Notes: generated by a model not told the origin, from the sequence alone. DNA of 64,000 nt from an uncultured Alphaproteobacteria bacterium (GCA_902599445.1 CACKFK010000005.1:1-64000), one strand, 5' to 3'; numbered from the stretch's first letter, positions 19,985-29,791 are shown. Numbers and translations: made by a program.

Positions 19985-20779
19985 ATGGTTGAAAAGAAAA
20001 AGTTAGGTTTTCTTCAACGTTGGTCCAATAAAAAAATCTCGGATCAGAAAAGCAATGATAGCTTACCAATTTCTAAGATAGACGAAGCGAGTTTAACTTC
20101 TGAGGAAGAGAGTAAAAGTGATGGTGACAACAATAGGGATCCCCAAAATGAATCTGAAGAGGTGATACAAAGCTCACAAGAATCGCTAGAAGGCCTTTCT
20201 GATGTAGAGGTTCTTAAAAAATTGAAACTTCCAGATCCTGAGACTATGAAGGCTGGAGATGATTTTAAAGCTTTTTTAGCTAAGACCGTTCCTGAACATA
20301 TTAGGAAAAGGGCCTTGAGGAAGCTTTGGGTTAGCAACCCTATTTTAGCAAATTTGGATGGAATGAATGAATACGATGATGATTTTACATTGGCTACATC
20401 AGCATTGGAGCAATTTGCAACTAATTATGTTGTTGGCAAGGGATTTAGGGGACAGTTTAAGGCTGAAGAGCCTGTAGAGGGAAATGATTTAGTTGCTGGT
20501 GACTTGAAATCATCCTCTATCAGGACTTCAGATCGAGCCGAAGTAAAAACCAAAGATCCAAATTTACAACAAGATTTGGACGAAGATCGGGCGAAAGAAA
20601 AGAACTTAGATGATTCAGAAGAAAAACCATCTGAATTTGGCCAGAAAGATTTGGAAATGGAACAAGGCTCAGATCAACTTGTTAACGATGATAATGTAGA
20701 CCCTGATATTTCTAATGAAGAGGAGGGGAAAGCCCTGGATTTACGAATCAAACCAAAGAAAATGGTTTTTAAGGATTAA
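19985..20779 (+). CDS. DUF3306-like protein
   Basis: FLQRWSNKKI N-terminus, acidic linker, PEHIRKRALRKLWVSNPILANLDGMNEYDDDFT core; follows DUF3305. Confidence 0.82.
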   Translation: MVEKKKLGFLQRWSNKKISDQKSNDSLPISKIDEASLTSEEESKSDGDNNRDPQNESEEVIQSSQESLEGLSDVEVLKKLKLPDPETMKAGDDFKAFLAKTVPEHIRKRALRKLWVSNPILANLDGMNEYDDDFTLATSALEQFATNYVVGKGFRGQFKAEEPVEGNDLVAGDLKSSSIRTSDRAEVKTKDPNLQQDLDEDRAKEKNLDDSEEKPSEFGQKDLEMEQGSDQLVNDDNVDPDISNEEEGKALDLRIKPKKMVFKD

Positions 20780-20985
20780 TAATCATTTTTTTTTTTGGTG
20801 GTTTTAATATCCGACAGTATTTGTAAGGATTATTCCAGAGTATTTTAGTTTGGATTACATCCCCGTGGTGCATTTTTTAACTTATTGAAATATAATAATT
20901 ATTTATGATTTTTTAAAAATAATTCTTTCATTCACTCAATATTACATAATGACGTGCTTCACAGCTTAGTGATTAGAAGTTTTTC

Positions 20986-21014
20986 TTGCTGATTGCTGTA
21001 TCTGTTAGTATAAC
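20986..21014 (+). promoter_or_regulatory. Putative sigma70 promoter abutting the torD-like start codon
   Basis: TTGCTG, 17-nt spacer, TATAAC, then 6 nt to ATG 21021. Confidence 0.4.
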
Positions 21015-21020
21015 TAAACC

Positions 21021-21653
21021 ATGATTACGCAGCACGCTCAAAAGCCAGCTACGGAAGCAATGCACGGTGATGGTCTTCTGATTCCAGAAGATCGACACCG
21101 GTCTTCCCTGTATGCGCTACTAAACTTGCTGCTTTCAAAACCTCCAACGAAAAACAACCTTGCTGACATAAGCGCCCTCAACGGGGGTGACAAGGTTTTA
21201 GGCGATGCAATTGAGACTCTTAGTCTTTTAGCAAAGAAAATTGATATTAGAACTATTGAAAGGGAATACCATAATCTCTTCATCGGTGTTGGTAGGGGCG
21301 AGTTGCTGCCTTATGGCAGTTTTTACATGACAGGCTTTCTGAATGAGAAACCATTAGCGAATTTACGGGATGATATGAAAAGAATAGGGATCGCTAGATC
21401 AGATAGCAATTCAGATCCTGAAGATCATATTGCGTCTTTGTGTGAGATGATGAGCGGGATTATTTCAAATCAGTTTTATACACAATTGTCACTTAATCAG
21501 CAGCGTGATTTCTTTAGTACCCACCTCGGCCCATGGGCAAAACATTTTTTTAGAGATTTAGAGGGCGCAGAACACTCTGTGTTTTACGCGCCCGTTGGTA
21601 AACTTGGTTCTGCCTTCATGGAAGTGGAGATGGAAGCATTCAGATTTTTGTAA
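21021..21653 (+). CDS. TorD/DmsD family redox-enzyme maturation chaperone
   Basis: EYHNLFIGVGRGELLPYGSFYMTGFLNEKPLA motif; upstream of fdhA. Confidence 0.87.
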   Translation: MITQHAQKPATEAMHGDGLLIPEDRHRSSLYALLNLLLSKPPTKNNLADISALNGGDKVLGDAIETLSLLAKKIDIRTIEREYHNLFIGVGRGELLPYGSFYMTGFLNEKPLANLRDDMKRIGIARSDSNSDPEDHIASLCEMMSGIISNQFYTQLSLNQQRDFFSTHLGPWAKHFFRDLEGAEHSVFYAPVGKLGSAFMEVEMEAFRFL

Positions 21654-21720
21654 GTTACTTGGAGAAGTAACAATTAATTTTTGGTAATTGAACATATATT
21701 TTTGATGAGGAGTTAAAGAA

Positions 21721-21903
21721 ATGAGCAAGCAAAAAAAATCAAATAGTAGACGTGATTTTTTAAAAATGACCACAGTCGGTGCTCCGGCGGCGGCGGCCGT
21801 AACCTTGGTGGGGCAAAAGGCGTCGGCAGTCGAGCAAAAGCCTAAAGGAGGCCTGAAGAAAGGTGATTACTATTATAAATATTTAGAATTAGCCAAATTT
21901 TAA
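21721..21903 (+). CDS. Small Tat-signal protein of the FDH region
   Basis: SRRDFLKMTTVGAPAAAAVTLVGQKASA twin-arginine signal, then a short tail ending YYKYLELAKF. Confidence 0.8.
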   Translation: MSKQKKSNSRRDFLKMTTVGAPAAAAVTLVGQKASAVEQKPKGGLKKGDYYYKYLELAKF

Positions 21904-21976
21904 TCAAGAGTTCTCATGAGGTTGCGGTTGGCCCTAATGAGATGATTTAAGCAAAAATATAAATTGGAGTATAATT

Positions 21977-24865
21977 ATGTTAAAGAGAAGGACTAAAGAG
22001 ATAGCGAACGGCTCTCGAAGATCGTCTTTATTTGGACAAGTAGGGTCAAAAAAAGTTAACCGGCGTGGTTTTTTGAAAGGTTCGGGGATAGCAGTTGGAG
22101 GTTTAACTGCTTTTACTTTTGCAGGTGGGAGTGTGACACCAGCGGCAGCTTCAGCCGTAGACGCTAACATGTCTGTTATGAAAAGTGTTTGCACCCACTG
22201 TTCGGTGGGCTGTACTGTTCTCGCCGAGGTGAGAAATGGCGTTTGGGTTGGGCAGGAGCCTGGATGGGACAGTCCATTTAACCTTGGTGCTCATTGTGCT
22301 AAAGGGGCTGCAGTTAGAGAGAATGCTCACGGTGAGAGACGGCTCAAGTATCCCATGAAATTAGTTGGTGGTGAGTGGACAAAGGTTTCTTGGGAGACTG
22401 CTATCGATGAAATTGGCGATAAGATGCTCCAAATCCGAGATGAAAGTGGGCCAGACAGTGTGTATTGGCTGGGTTCAGCAAAAACTAACAATGAACAATC
22501 ATATCTGTATAGAAAATTTGCTGCTTATTGGGGCACTAATAATGTCGACCACCAAGCACGTATTTGTCACTCCACGACAGTTGCTGGAGTTGCCAATACT
22601 TGGGGTTACGGCGCTATGACAAATTCTTATAATGATATCCATAAGTCGAATGCGATTTTCTTGATTGGTGGAAATCCGGCAGAGGCTCATCCAGTTTCTC
22701 TTATGCATATTTTAAAAGCCAAGGAACAGAATAATGCACCCTTAATAGTGTGTGATCCAAGATTTACAAGAACGGCCGCACATGCCGATGAATATGTTAG
22801 GTTCCGACCAGGAACAGACGTTGCTTTAATTTGGGGAATTTTATGGCATATCTTTGAAAACGGGTGGGAAGATAAGGAATTTATAAGAACTCGCGTGTGG
22901 GGTATGGATCAAATCAAGGAAGAAGTAGCTAGGTGGAATCCTAAAGAGACAGAGAGAGTGACTGGGGTTCCTGGATCGCAGCTTGAGCGAGTTGCGAGGA
23001 CTATGGCCAATAATAGACCTGGTACTTTTATTTGGTGTATGGGTGGAACCCAACACACAAATGGAAATAATAATACCAGGGCATATTGTGTATTTCAGTT
23101 AGCCCTTGGGAATATGGGTACTACAGGTGGTGGAACAAATATTTTCAGAGGTCACGACAATGTTCAGGGTGCTACAGATCTAGGTGTCCTAGCTAATACA
23201 TTACCAGGTTATTACGGTTTAAAGCCTGGCTCCTGGGCTCATTGGGCTAGAGTATGGGAAGAAGATCTTGATTGGCTAAAAGGCCGTTTTGGAAAGATGA
23301 AGAAAAAAGATGGCAAAGATCGTCTCATGATGAATGAAAAGGGAATTCCCGTGAGCCGGTGGATAGATGGTGTTTTAGAATCAAAAGATCATTTAGTTCA
23401 ACCTGATAACACACGTGCAATGGTCTTTTGGGGACATGCTCCAAATTCTCAAACCAGATTGGTTGAGATGAAGGACGCTATGGAAAAACTCGATCTTCTG
23501 GTGGTTGTGGATCCTTTTCCAACAGTCTCGGCGGTTTTGCATGATAGGAAGGAAGGAGCATATTTGCTTCCGTCTACAACCCAGTTTGAGACATATGGTT
23601 CAATAACGGCTTCCAATAGGTCAATCCAGTGGAGAGAGAAGGTAATGGAGCCTATGTTCGAAAGTAAGCCAGACCACACTATTATGGCACTATTTGCTAA
23701 GAAATTTGGTTTTGCAGATAGATTTTTCCGAAATATAGAGTTGAATGGAGACGAGCCAAAAATAGAAGATATAACTGGGGAAATAAACAGAGGAATGTGG
23801 ACAATTGGTTATACTGGGCAATCTCCAGAGAGATTAAAGCTTCATATGGCTAACCAACATACTTTCGATCGTACGACCTTACAAGCGATTGGCGGTCCTG
23901 CAGATGGAGACTTCTACGGGATGCCTTGGCCCAGCTGGGGTAATCCAGAAATGAACCATCCTGGTACGCCAAATCTGTACGATATGAGCAAACCGGTTTC
24001 TAAAGGAGGACTGACATTTAGAGCAAGATTTGGGGTTGAGCGCGATGGTGATAATCTTCTTGCTGAGGGGGTTTACTCTGCTGGTTCTGAGATTAAGGAT
24101 GGCTATCCAGAATTTACGATGCAGATGTTGATGGATCTTGGTTGGGATAAAGATCTAACGGCAGATGAGCGTAAGGCCATTGATGCGGTAGCCGGACCTA
24201 AGACAAATTGGAAAACTGATTTATCTGGGGGCATACAGAGGGTCGCCATAAAACACGAGTGCGCCCCATTCGGAAATGCGAAGGCTCGGGCAGTGGTTTG
24301 GACTTTCCCAGATCCTATCCCAATCCATAGAGAGCCTTTGTATACGCCAAGAAGAGACCTTGTTGCTGATTATCCAACCTATGCTGATAAGGTTTTCTGG
24401 CGTTTGCCAACAATGTATGCCTCAATTCAGAAAAAAGATTTTTCTAAGGACTACCCGATGATTCTAACGTCAGGCCGGTTGGTCGAGTACGAGGGTGGTG
24501 GCGATGAAACTCGATCCAACCCTTGGTTGGCTGAATTACAGCAGGACATGTTTGTGGAAATTAATCCGAGAGATGCCAATGATCTCGGGATTAGGAACGG
24601 AGCCGACGTCTGGGTGGAAGGGGCCGAAGGTGCAAAGGTTCTGGTGAAGGCAATGATTACCAACAGGGTTGGAACCGGGGTAGCGTTTATGCCATTCCAC
24701 TTTGGAGGTCATTTCCAGGGGAAGGATTTAAGATCAAAATATCCTAAAGGCGCAGATCCAATTGTCTTAGGAGAATCAAGTAATACTGCTCAAACATATG
24801 GCTACGACTCGGTTACCCAAATGCAGGAGACCAAGGCTACGCTATGTAAAATAATGCCAGCTTAA
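21977..24865 (+). CDS. Formate dehydrogenase major subunit, molybdopterin/tungstopterin type, Cys variant
   Basis: Tat signal RRGFLKGSG; CTHCSVGC cluster motif; ARICHSTTV active-site context with Cys codon, no in-frame TGA. Confidence 0.95.
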   Translation: MLKRRTKEIANGSRRSSLFGQVGSKKVNRRGFLKGSGIAVGGLTAFTFAGGSVTPAAASAVDANMSVMKSVCTHCSVGCTVLAEVRNGVWVGQEPGWDSPFNLGAHCAKGAAVRENAHGERRLKYPMKLVGGEWTKVSWETAIDEIGDKMLQIRDESGPDSVYWLGSAKTNNEQSYLYRKFAAYWGTNNVDHQARICHSTTVAGVANTWGYGAMTNSYNDIHKSNAIFLIGGNPAEAHPVSLMHILKAKEQNNAPLIVCDPRFTRTAAHADEYVRFRPGTDVALIWGILWHIFENGWEDKEFIRTRVWGMDQIKEEVARWNPKETERVTGVPGSQLERVARTMANNRPGTFIWCMGGTQHTNGNNNTRAYCVFQLALGNMGTTGGGTNIFRGHDNVQGATDLGVLANTLPGYYGLKPGSWAHWARVWEEDLDWLKGRFGKMKKKDGKDRLMMNEKGIPVSRWIDGVLESKDHLVQPDNTRAMVFWGHAPNSQTRLVEMKDAMEKLDLLVVVDPFPTVSAVLHDRKEGAYLLPSTTQFETYGSITASNRSIQWREKVMEPMFESKPDHTIMALFAKKFGFADRFFRNIELNGDEPKIEDITGEINRGMWTIGYTGQSPERLKLHMANQHTFDRTTLQAIGGPADGDFYGMPWPSWGNPEMNHPGTPNLYDMSKPVSKGGLTFRARFGVERDGDNLLAEGVYSAGSEIKDGYPEFTMQMLMDLGWDKDLTADERKAIDAVAGPKTNWKTDLSGGIQRVAIKHECAPFGNAKARAVVWTFPDPIPIHREPLYTPRRDLVADYPTYADKVFWRLPTMYASIQKKDFSKDYPMILTSGRLVEYEGGGDETRSNPWLAELQQDMFVEINPRDANDLGIRNGADVWVEGAEGAKVLVKAMITNRVGTGVAFMPFHFGGHFQGKDLRSKYPKGADPIVLGESSNTAQTYGYDSVTQMQETKATLCKIMPA

Positions 24866-24881
24866 GAAGGAGGGATAAAAA

Positions 24882-25490
24882 ATGTCACTTGGTGGAAATG
24901 CCCGAGCAAGATTTTTATGTGATGCAGAGCGTTGCATAGAATGTAACGCATGTGTTACGGCATGCAAAAATGAAAATGAAGTACCTTGGGGTATAAATAG
25001 ACGCCGTGTAGTCACAATCAATGATGGATCTCCAGGTGAAAGATCCATATCTGTGGCATGTATGCATTGTTCTGATGCTCCTTGTATGGCTGTGTGCCCT
25101 GTTGATTGCTTCTATCAATCTGCAGATGGGATTGTCCTCCATTCTAAGGATCTTTGCATTGGTTGTGGATATTGTTTCTATGCATGTCCATTTGGAGCCC
25201 CGCAGTTCCCACAAGCTGGTAACTTTGGGTCAAGAGGAAAAATGGATAAATGTACTTTTTGCGCAGGTGGTCCGGAAGATGATATGTCAGAATCTGAGTT
25301 TCAAAAATATGGAAGAAATAGGGTGTCCGAAGGAAAACTTCCAGTGTGTGCAGAAATGTGTGCAACAAAAGCTCTGTTAGCGGGTGATGCTGATGATGTG
25401 TCGGCAGTCTATAGAGAGCGCGTGGTTGCCAGAGGCTTTGGATCAGGTGCTTGGGGCTGGGGTACTGCTTACGATCAGAAAGGAACCTAA
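24882..25490 (+). CDS. Formate dehydrogenase iron-sulfur subunit
   Basis: CIECNACVTACKNENEVPWG, CMHCSDAPCMAVCPVDC, CIGCGYCFYACPFGAPQFP and CTFC. Confidence 0.95.
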   Translation: MSLGGNARARFLCDAERCIECNACVTACKNENEVPWGINRRRVVTINDGSPGERSISVACMHCSDAPCMAVCPVDCFYQSADGIVLHSKDLCIGCGYCFYACPFGAPQFPQAGNFGSRGKMDKCTFCAGGPEDDMSESEFQKYGRNRVSEGKLPVCAEMCATKALLAGDADDVSAVYRERVVARGFGSGAWGWGTAYDQKGT

Positions 25491-25509
25491 GTCCAATTAA
25501 CTTGTTAGG

Positions 25510-25543
25510 TGGCGGGCAGATATGGTTTGCCCGCCATTTTTTT
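25510..25543 (+). terminator. Rho-independent terminator-like hairpin between FDH beta and gamma genes
   Basis: TGGCGGGCA, short loop, TGCCCGCCA, then TTTTTTT. Confidence 0.8.
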
Positions 25544-25583
25544 ATATTAGATTTGTTATCAAATGTGTTAAAATGGAGCAGTT

Positions 25584-26804
25584 ATGATTAGGCTTTTTTA
25601 TGTTGTATCCCTAATGTTCATGCTAGTGGGGGCCGGTTATTCAGAAGACGGAATCGTTATAAATAATAATTCTAGAGCTGAAACTGGTGGGGCCCAAACG
25701 CTTGAAGATATTCTGGCTAGGCAGCGAGGTGAAGAAGTCAATTATAACTTTAGGAAAAACGCTACAGGGCAGCAGGGGGTCGATTCTGACACTATAAGCC
25801 CTCTTGGAAGTATGGGATTAGCTTCTGATTCTGAGATTTTTCGACAGTTAAGGTATAATAAGGCTGATATAAATGTTTCGAGTAAGTCGGCTGCTTCAGA
25901 AATCCTAGTGCAGGATTCTGGAATGAGCTGGTTAAATTTAAGGGAGGGCCCTCTTCAAAAATACGGAGGCCTGAGTCTTATCGGAATGATTGGCTTATTA
26001 GCCTTTTTTTTCCTGGTCAGGGGGAGAATACCTGTTGAGGGTGGATTGTCAGGATTAACTATCGAAAGGTTCAAACCTATTGAGCGATTTGCACATTGGC
26101 TTTTGGCATCTTCATTTATTCTACTCGGTCTCACCGGTTTACTTACTCTTTTTGGACGTAATTATTTGATTCCAGTGCTTGGGCATGAAACTTTCTCCGT
26201 CTTGGCTTTAGGTTCCAAGTGGATTCACAACAATGTTTCCTGGGCCTTTATGGCAAGTCTGGCAGTGATTTTCGTTTTTTGGGTTGTACATAATATCCCC
26301 ACAAGGCTCGACGTGAAATGGATTTTAAAAGGAGGTGGTATGTTTTCTTCCCATTCCCACCCATCTGCGAAAAAGTTTAATGCGGGCCAGAAAATAATTT
26401 TTTGGGTTGTGATATTGCTTGGGACTTCTGTTTCGGCGTCGGGTTTGTCGTTACTATTTCCTTTTGAGTTCCCAATGTTTGCAGCAACTTTCGCAAAATT
26501 GAATTCCTTAGGTATCCCAAGCTTACTGGGAATGGAAAATTTGCCGACAAATCTTTTGCCACATGAAGAAATGCAGTTATCTCAAGTTTGGCATACGATT
26601 GTTGCTTTTATTATGATGGTTGTTATCATCGCTCATATTTATATTGGATCAGTTGGGATGGTTGGGGCTTACGATGCTATGGGTTCAGGGCAGGTGGATG
26701 TTAATTGGGCCAAGCAGCACCATGATCTTTGGGAGGAAGAGATGAGTGAGAAGACGCCAAAAACTGGTAAAAAATCTACTGAGGCAATCACACCTGCTGA
26801 GTGA
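25584..26804 (+). CDS. Formate dehydrogenase cytochrome b subunit (gamma)
   Basis: Signal peptide and TM helices; FKPIERFAHWLLASSFILLGLTG; GTSVSASGLSLLFPF; QVWHTIVAFIMMVVIIAHIYIGSVG. Confidence 0.93.
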   Translation: MIRLFYVVSLMFMLVGAGYSEDGIVINNNSRAETGGAQTLEDILARQRGEEVNYNFRKNATGQQGVDSDTISPLGSMGLASDSEIFRQLRYNKADINVSSKSAASEILVQDSGMSWLNLREGPLQKYGGLSLIGMIGLLAFFFLVRGRIPVEGGLSGLTIERFKPIERFAHWLLASSFILLGLTGLLTLFGRNYLIPVLGHETFSVLALGSKWIHNNVSWAFMASLAVIFVFWVVHNIPTRLDVKWILKGGGMFSSHSHPSAKKFNAGQKIIFWVVILLGTSVSASGLSLLFPFEFPMFAATFAKLNSLGIPSLLGMENLPTNLLPHEEMQLSQVWHTIVAFIMMVVIIAHIYIGSVGMVGAYDAMGSGQVDVNWAKQHHDLWEEEMSEKTPKTGKKSTEAITPAE

Positions 26805-26824
26805 GCAATAGAAAAGGATATCTT

Positions 26825-26950
26825 ATGAAACCATTTTTTGCTGCATTGCTAGTTCTCGTTGTGGTATCATTTGCTGCCTCCGAGTTATTAAAGTCTTCAG
26901 GTTTTTCAACAGCCGAGGTTACTTCCTCAACTTCAGTTAGATTAGATTGA
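26825..26950 (+). CDS. 41-aa membrane/exported peptide of the FDH operon, absent from the ORF track
   Basis: MKPFFAALLVLVVVSFAASELLKSSGFSTAEVTSSTSVRLD*; AAAAGGATATC before the ATG; 20 nt after the gamma subunit. Confidence 0.65.
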   Translation: MKPFFAALLVLVVVSFAASELLKSSGFSTAEVTSSTSVRLD

Positions 26951-26974
26951 GCTAATCATTTCATTTCGTAAAAT

Positions 26975-28360
26975 ATGTTTTTAAAGTCTGTTTTTAGCTT
27001 AACATTTTTGGCAAATTTGAAGAGCTGTAATAAAACAACTTTAGCACTATTTCTTATCTTGAATTTCCAGTTTATGCCAAACTTATGCTATTCTACCCCA
27101 ATAAAGCATGAGGGACACGGAGGACCTGTTATGGGTTTGGCTATCTCCACCGAAAAAAACCTGCTCGTTTCAACTAGCTTTGATTATTCTGTATTAGTGT
27201 GGGAGCTAGATGAAGTTAGAGAAATTAAACAGCTCATGGGACATGAAGCGGCTGTTAATGTGGCAAATTTCTCGAACTCGGGTGAATTACTAGCTACAGC
27301 TGGTGATGATGCAAAAATTTTTCTATGGAATTTTCAAGAAAAAGCACATCTTCCATCAGTTAAATTAATTTTGGATGCTCATACAGCAAAGGTGGTGGAC
27401 ATAGATTTTTCAAGCGACGATCAGTATTTGGCCAGTGCTAGTTGGGATCACAGTATAAAAATTTGGGATGTTGAAACAGGAAAATTAGTTAAAGCAATTT
27501 ATGGTCACGATGGTCCTGTCAATTCAGTTCAATTCTCAGAAGATGGCCAGTATCTTTATTCTGCAGGATATGATGGGACTATCAGGTATTGGCGATTATC
27601 AGATGGCGATGAAGTTCGTACACTGGTTGATAATGGCTGGGGTGTTAATGTTCTGGTGGTTGATGAGGCGGAGAACTTACTACTTTACGGGACGATTGAT
27701 GGCCTAATGACGATAAGAAGTTTAGATATGCAGAAAGTGCTGATAAGGATCCGGGAGGAAGGTGCACCTGTTTCCGCTTTAAACTACTATCCTAATGATA
27801 AGAAAGCCGTTTTTGGAAATATGAAGGGGCGGATAATATTTGTAGATATGGCTAAAATGAGAGTACAAAAAGACTTTTTAGCAGTTGATGGACCTGTTTG
27901 GGACGCAGTTTATAATTCAAAAAATGAGGCTGTCATAATAGGAGGGCTAGATGATAATCTCATTGAGTGGCGATTAAAATCCTTTCATTCAAATTATTTT
28001 CTGCCGAAATCTAATAATAGACGTTTTCAGGAGACGGATGCTTTAAGTAACGGAGCACTTCAGTTTGCACGAAAATGCAGCATATGCCACACGCTCGATA
28101 GTTCAGAGATTGGCAGAAGAGCAGGACCACCTCTGCTTGGAGTTTTTGGTAGAAAAGCAGGATCGATTGCAGATTATCCCTACTCCGATGCTTTACTAAA
28201 ATCTACAATTATATGGACTGAGGAGACCATTAGTTGGCTATTTGAAGCGGGTCCAGAAATTGTAACGCCCGGTACCAAAATGCCCATCCAGAAAATCAAG
28301 AGAAATCAGGACAGACTTGACTTAATAAATTTCTTAAAGGACGCTACCCAAACAAATTAA
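26975..28360 (+). CDS. WD40-repeat protein with C-terminal class I cytochrome c domain
   Basis: Repeats such as ASASWDHSIKIWDVETGKLVKAIYGHDGPVNSVQFSEDGQYLYSAGYDGTIRYW; CSICH with downstream GTKMP axial Met candidate. Confidence 0.88.
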   Translation: MFLKSVFSLTFLANLKSCNKTTLALFLILNFQFMPNLCYSTPIKHEGHGGPVMGLAISTEKNLLVSTSFDYSVLVWELDEVREIKQLMGHEAAVNVANFSNSGELLATAGDDAKIFLWNFQEKAHLPSVKLILDAHTAKVVDIDFSSDDQYLASASWDHSIKIWDVETGKLVKAIYGHDGPVNSVQFSEDGQYLYSAGYDGTIRYWRLSDGDEVRTLVDNGWGVNVLVVDEAENLLLYGTIDGLMTIRSLDMQKVLIRIREEGAPVSALNYYPNDKKAVFGNMKGRIIFVDMAKMRVQKDFLAVDGPVWDAVYNSKNEAVIIGGLDDNLIEWRLKSFHSNYFLPKSNNRRFQETDALSNGALQFARKCSICHTLDSSEIGRRAGPPLLGVFGRKAGSIADYPYSDALLKSTIIWTEETISWLFEAGPEIVTPGTKMPIQKIKRNQDRLDLINFLKDATQTN

Positions 28361-28393
28361 TTAACTTTTATAGCAAGGGATTAATTTTCTCAA

Positions 28394-29791
28394 ATGAGAG
28401 GTTACTTTAAGGCAGTTTATTCAACAGATTCGATCAAAAAGATCGAATCTGAGTTGGCTAATAATGGAGTACAGAGTTTTCTATTAATGATGCGTGCTGC
28501 TCATGCAGCATGTGAATTATTGCTGTCACGTTCTGCTAATGACATTATTGTCTTTTGTGGTAAGGGGAATAATGGCGGTGATGGGTATGGGTTGGCTGCA
28601 CTACTCTTCATGGCTAATTGTAAAGTCAAGGTTCTTCAGGTTGAAATTCCTTTCACCAACGAGGCAAAGTTGGCTAGAACACTTTGCACTGATCTAGGTA
28701 TAAAAATTGAAGAATGGGATGCTAAACCTAAAAAGGGAATCTGGTATGTTGATGCCTTATTGGGTTCAGGGATTTCTAGGCCTCCTGAAGGAAAATATAA
28801 AACTGCAATTAATTTTTTAAACTCGGAAAAGAGTAAAGGGAAAAATGTTTTATCGTTAGATATTCCTAGTGGGCTCAATGGCACGACTGGTCAAGGTTAT
28901 GGGGTGGCTGTGCAGGCATCTGAAACGATAACCTTTTTAGCTATGAAACAAGGTTTGTTGACAGGTGCAGCAGTGGATTGCGTTGGTCAGCTCACCTTTA
29001 CTGATCTCGGAGTGGCAGCATATTCAAAGACAGCAGATGCTCAAATACTTGAAAAAAATGATTGTGATTTTGGAATTCTAAAGCCTTCTGCACATAAAGG
29101 TGACAGAGGAAATGTAATTGTTTTCGGAGGAATGGAGGGAATGGAAGGAGCAGGAATGTTGGCTGGTTTAGCTTCGCTGAAAGCAGGAGCAGGTAAAGTC
29201 TTCTGGATTACAAATACCCAGAGCCTTCAACGTCCTCCTGAACTTATTACTGTCAAGCCAGAAAAAAACATTGTGTTAAACTTGATTAGAAATTGTCGAG
29301 TATGTGTGTTGGGGCCAGGTTTAGGGGCTGGATTTGATAGCTTAATTAAGACAGTTTGGAATTCTAACATACCGATTGTTCTAGATGCGGACGGTATTCG
29401 TTGGTTGGCAAGGGAGCTGCCACGGAAGAGAGAGGGAAAGCTTGTGGTAACACCTCACCCAGGTGAAGCTACTGATTTGGTTAAAGGTAAGGAACTTGAT
29501 CGTTTTAAAACGATTTTACTCTTAAGAGAGCATTTTGGGGGTGATTGGATTCTAAAGGGTGCAGGCACATTAATTTCTGAATCAAAGACATTATGGATTA
29601 ATAAGTTGAATATGCCCCAATTAGGAACAGCAGGTTCTGGGGATGTTTTGGCAGGATTTGTAGCGGGCGTTTGGTCAAGGGGCTCAAAAACTCCTGCTCG
29701 AACAGGAGTTTGGTTGCATAGTTGTTTTGCTAAGGATGCTTTTGAGAAAAAAACGTCCCCTTTTTTAACCGCTAGCGACCTATTAAATTAG
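28394..29791 (+). CDS. nnr: Bifunctional NAD(P)H-hydrate epimerase/dehydratase
   Basis: N-terminal VFCGKGNNGGDGYGLA (YjeF_N); C-terminal VLDADGIRW, VVTPHPGEA and GTAGSGDVLAG. Confidence 0.93.
   Translation: MRGYFKAVYSTDSIKKIESELANNGVQSFLLMMRAAHAACELLLSRSANDIIVFCGKGNNGGDGYGLAALLFMANCKVKVLQVEIPFTNEAKLARTLCTDLGIKIEEWDAKPKKGIWYVDALLGSGISRPPEGKYKTAINFLNSEKSKGKNVLSLDIPSGLNGTTGQGYGVAVQASETITFLAMKQGLLTGAAVDCVGQLTFTDLGVAAYSKTADAQILEKNDCDFGILKPSAHKGDRGNVIVFGGMEGMEGAGMLAGLASLKAGAGKVFWITNTQSLQRPPELITVKPEKNIVLNLIRNCRVCVLGPGLGAGFDSLIKTVWNSNIPIVLDADGIRWLARELPRKREGKLVVTPHPGEATDLVKGKELDRFKTILLLREHFGGDWILKGAGTLISESKTLWINKLNMPQLGTAGSGDVLAGFVAGVWSRGSKTPARTGVWLHSCFAKDAFEKKTSPFLTASDLLN

Noticed and set aside
22550-22600. 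Selenocysteine formate dehydrogenase
   Set aside because: The active-site codon context reads TGT (Cys) in ICHSTTV, with no in-frame TGA and no need for SECIS.
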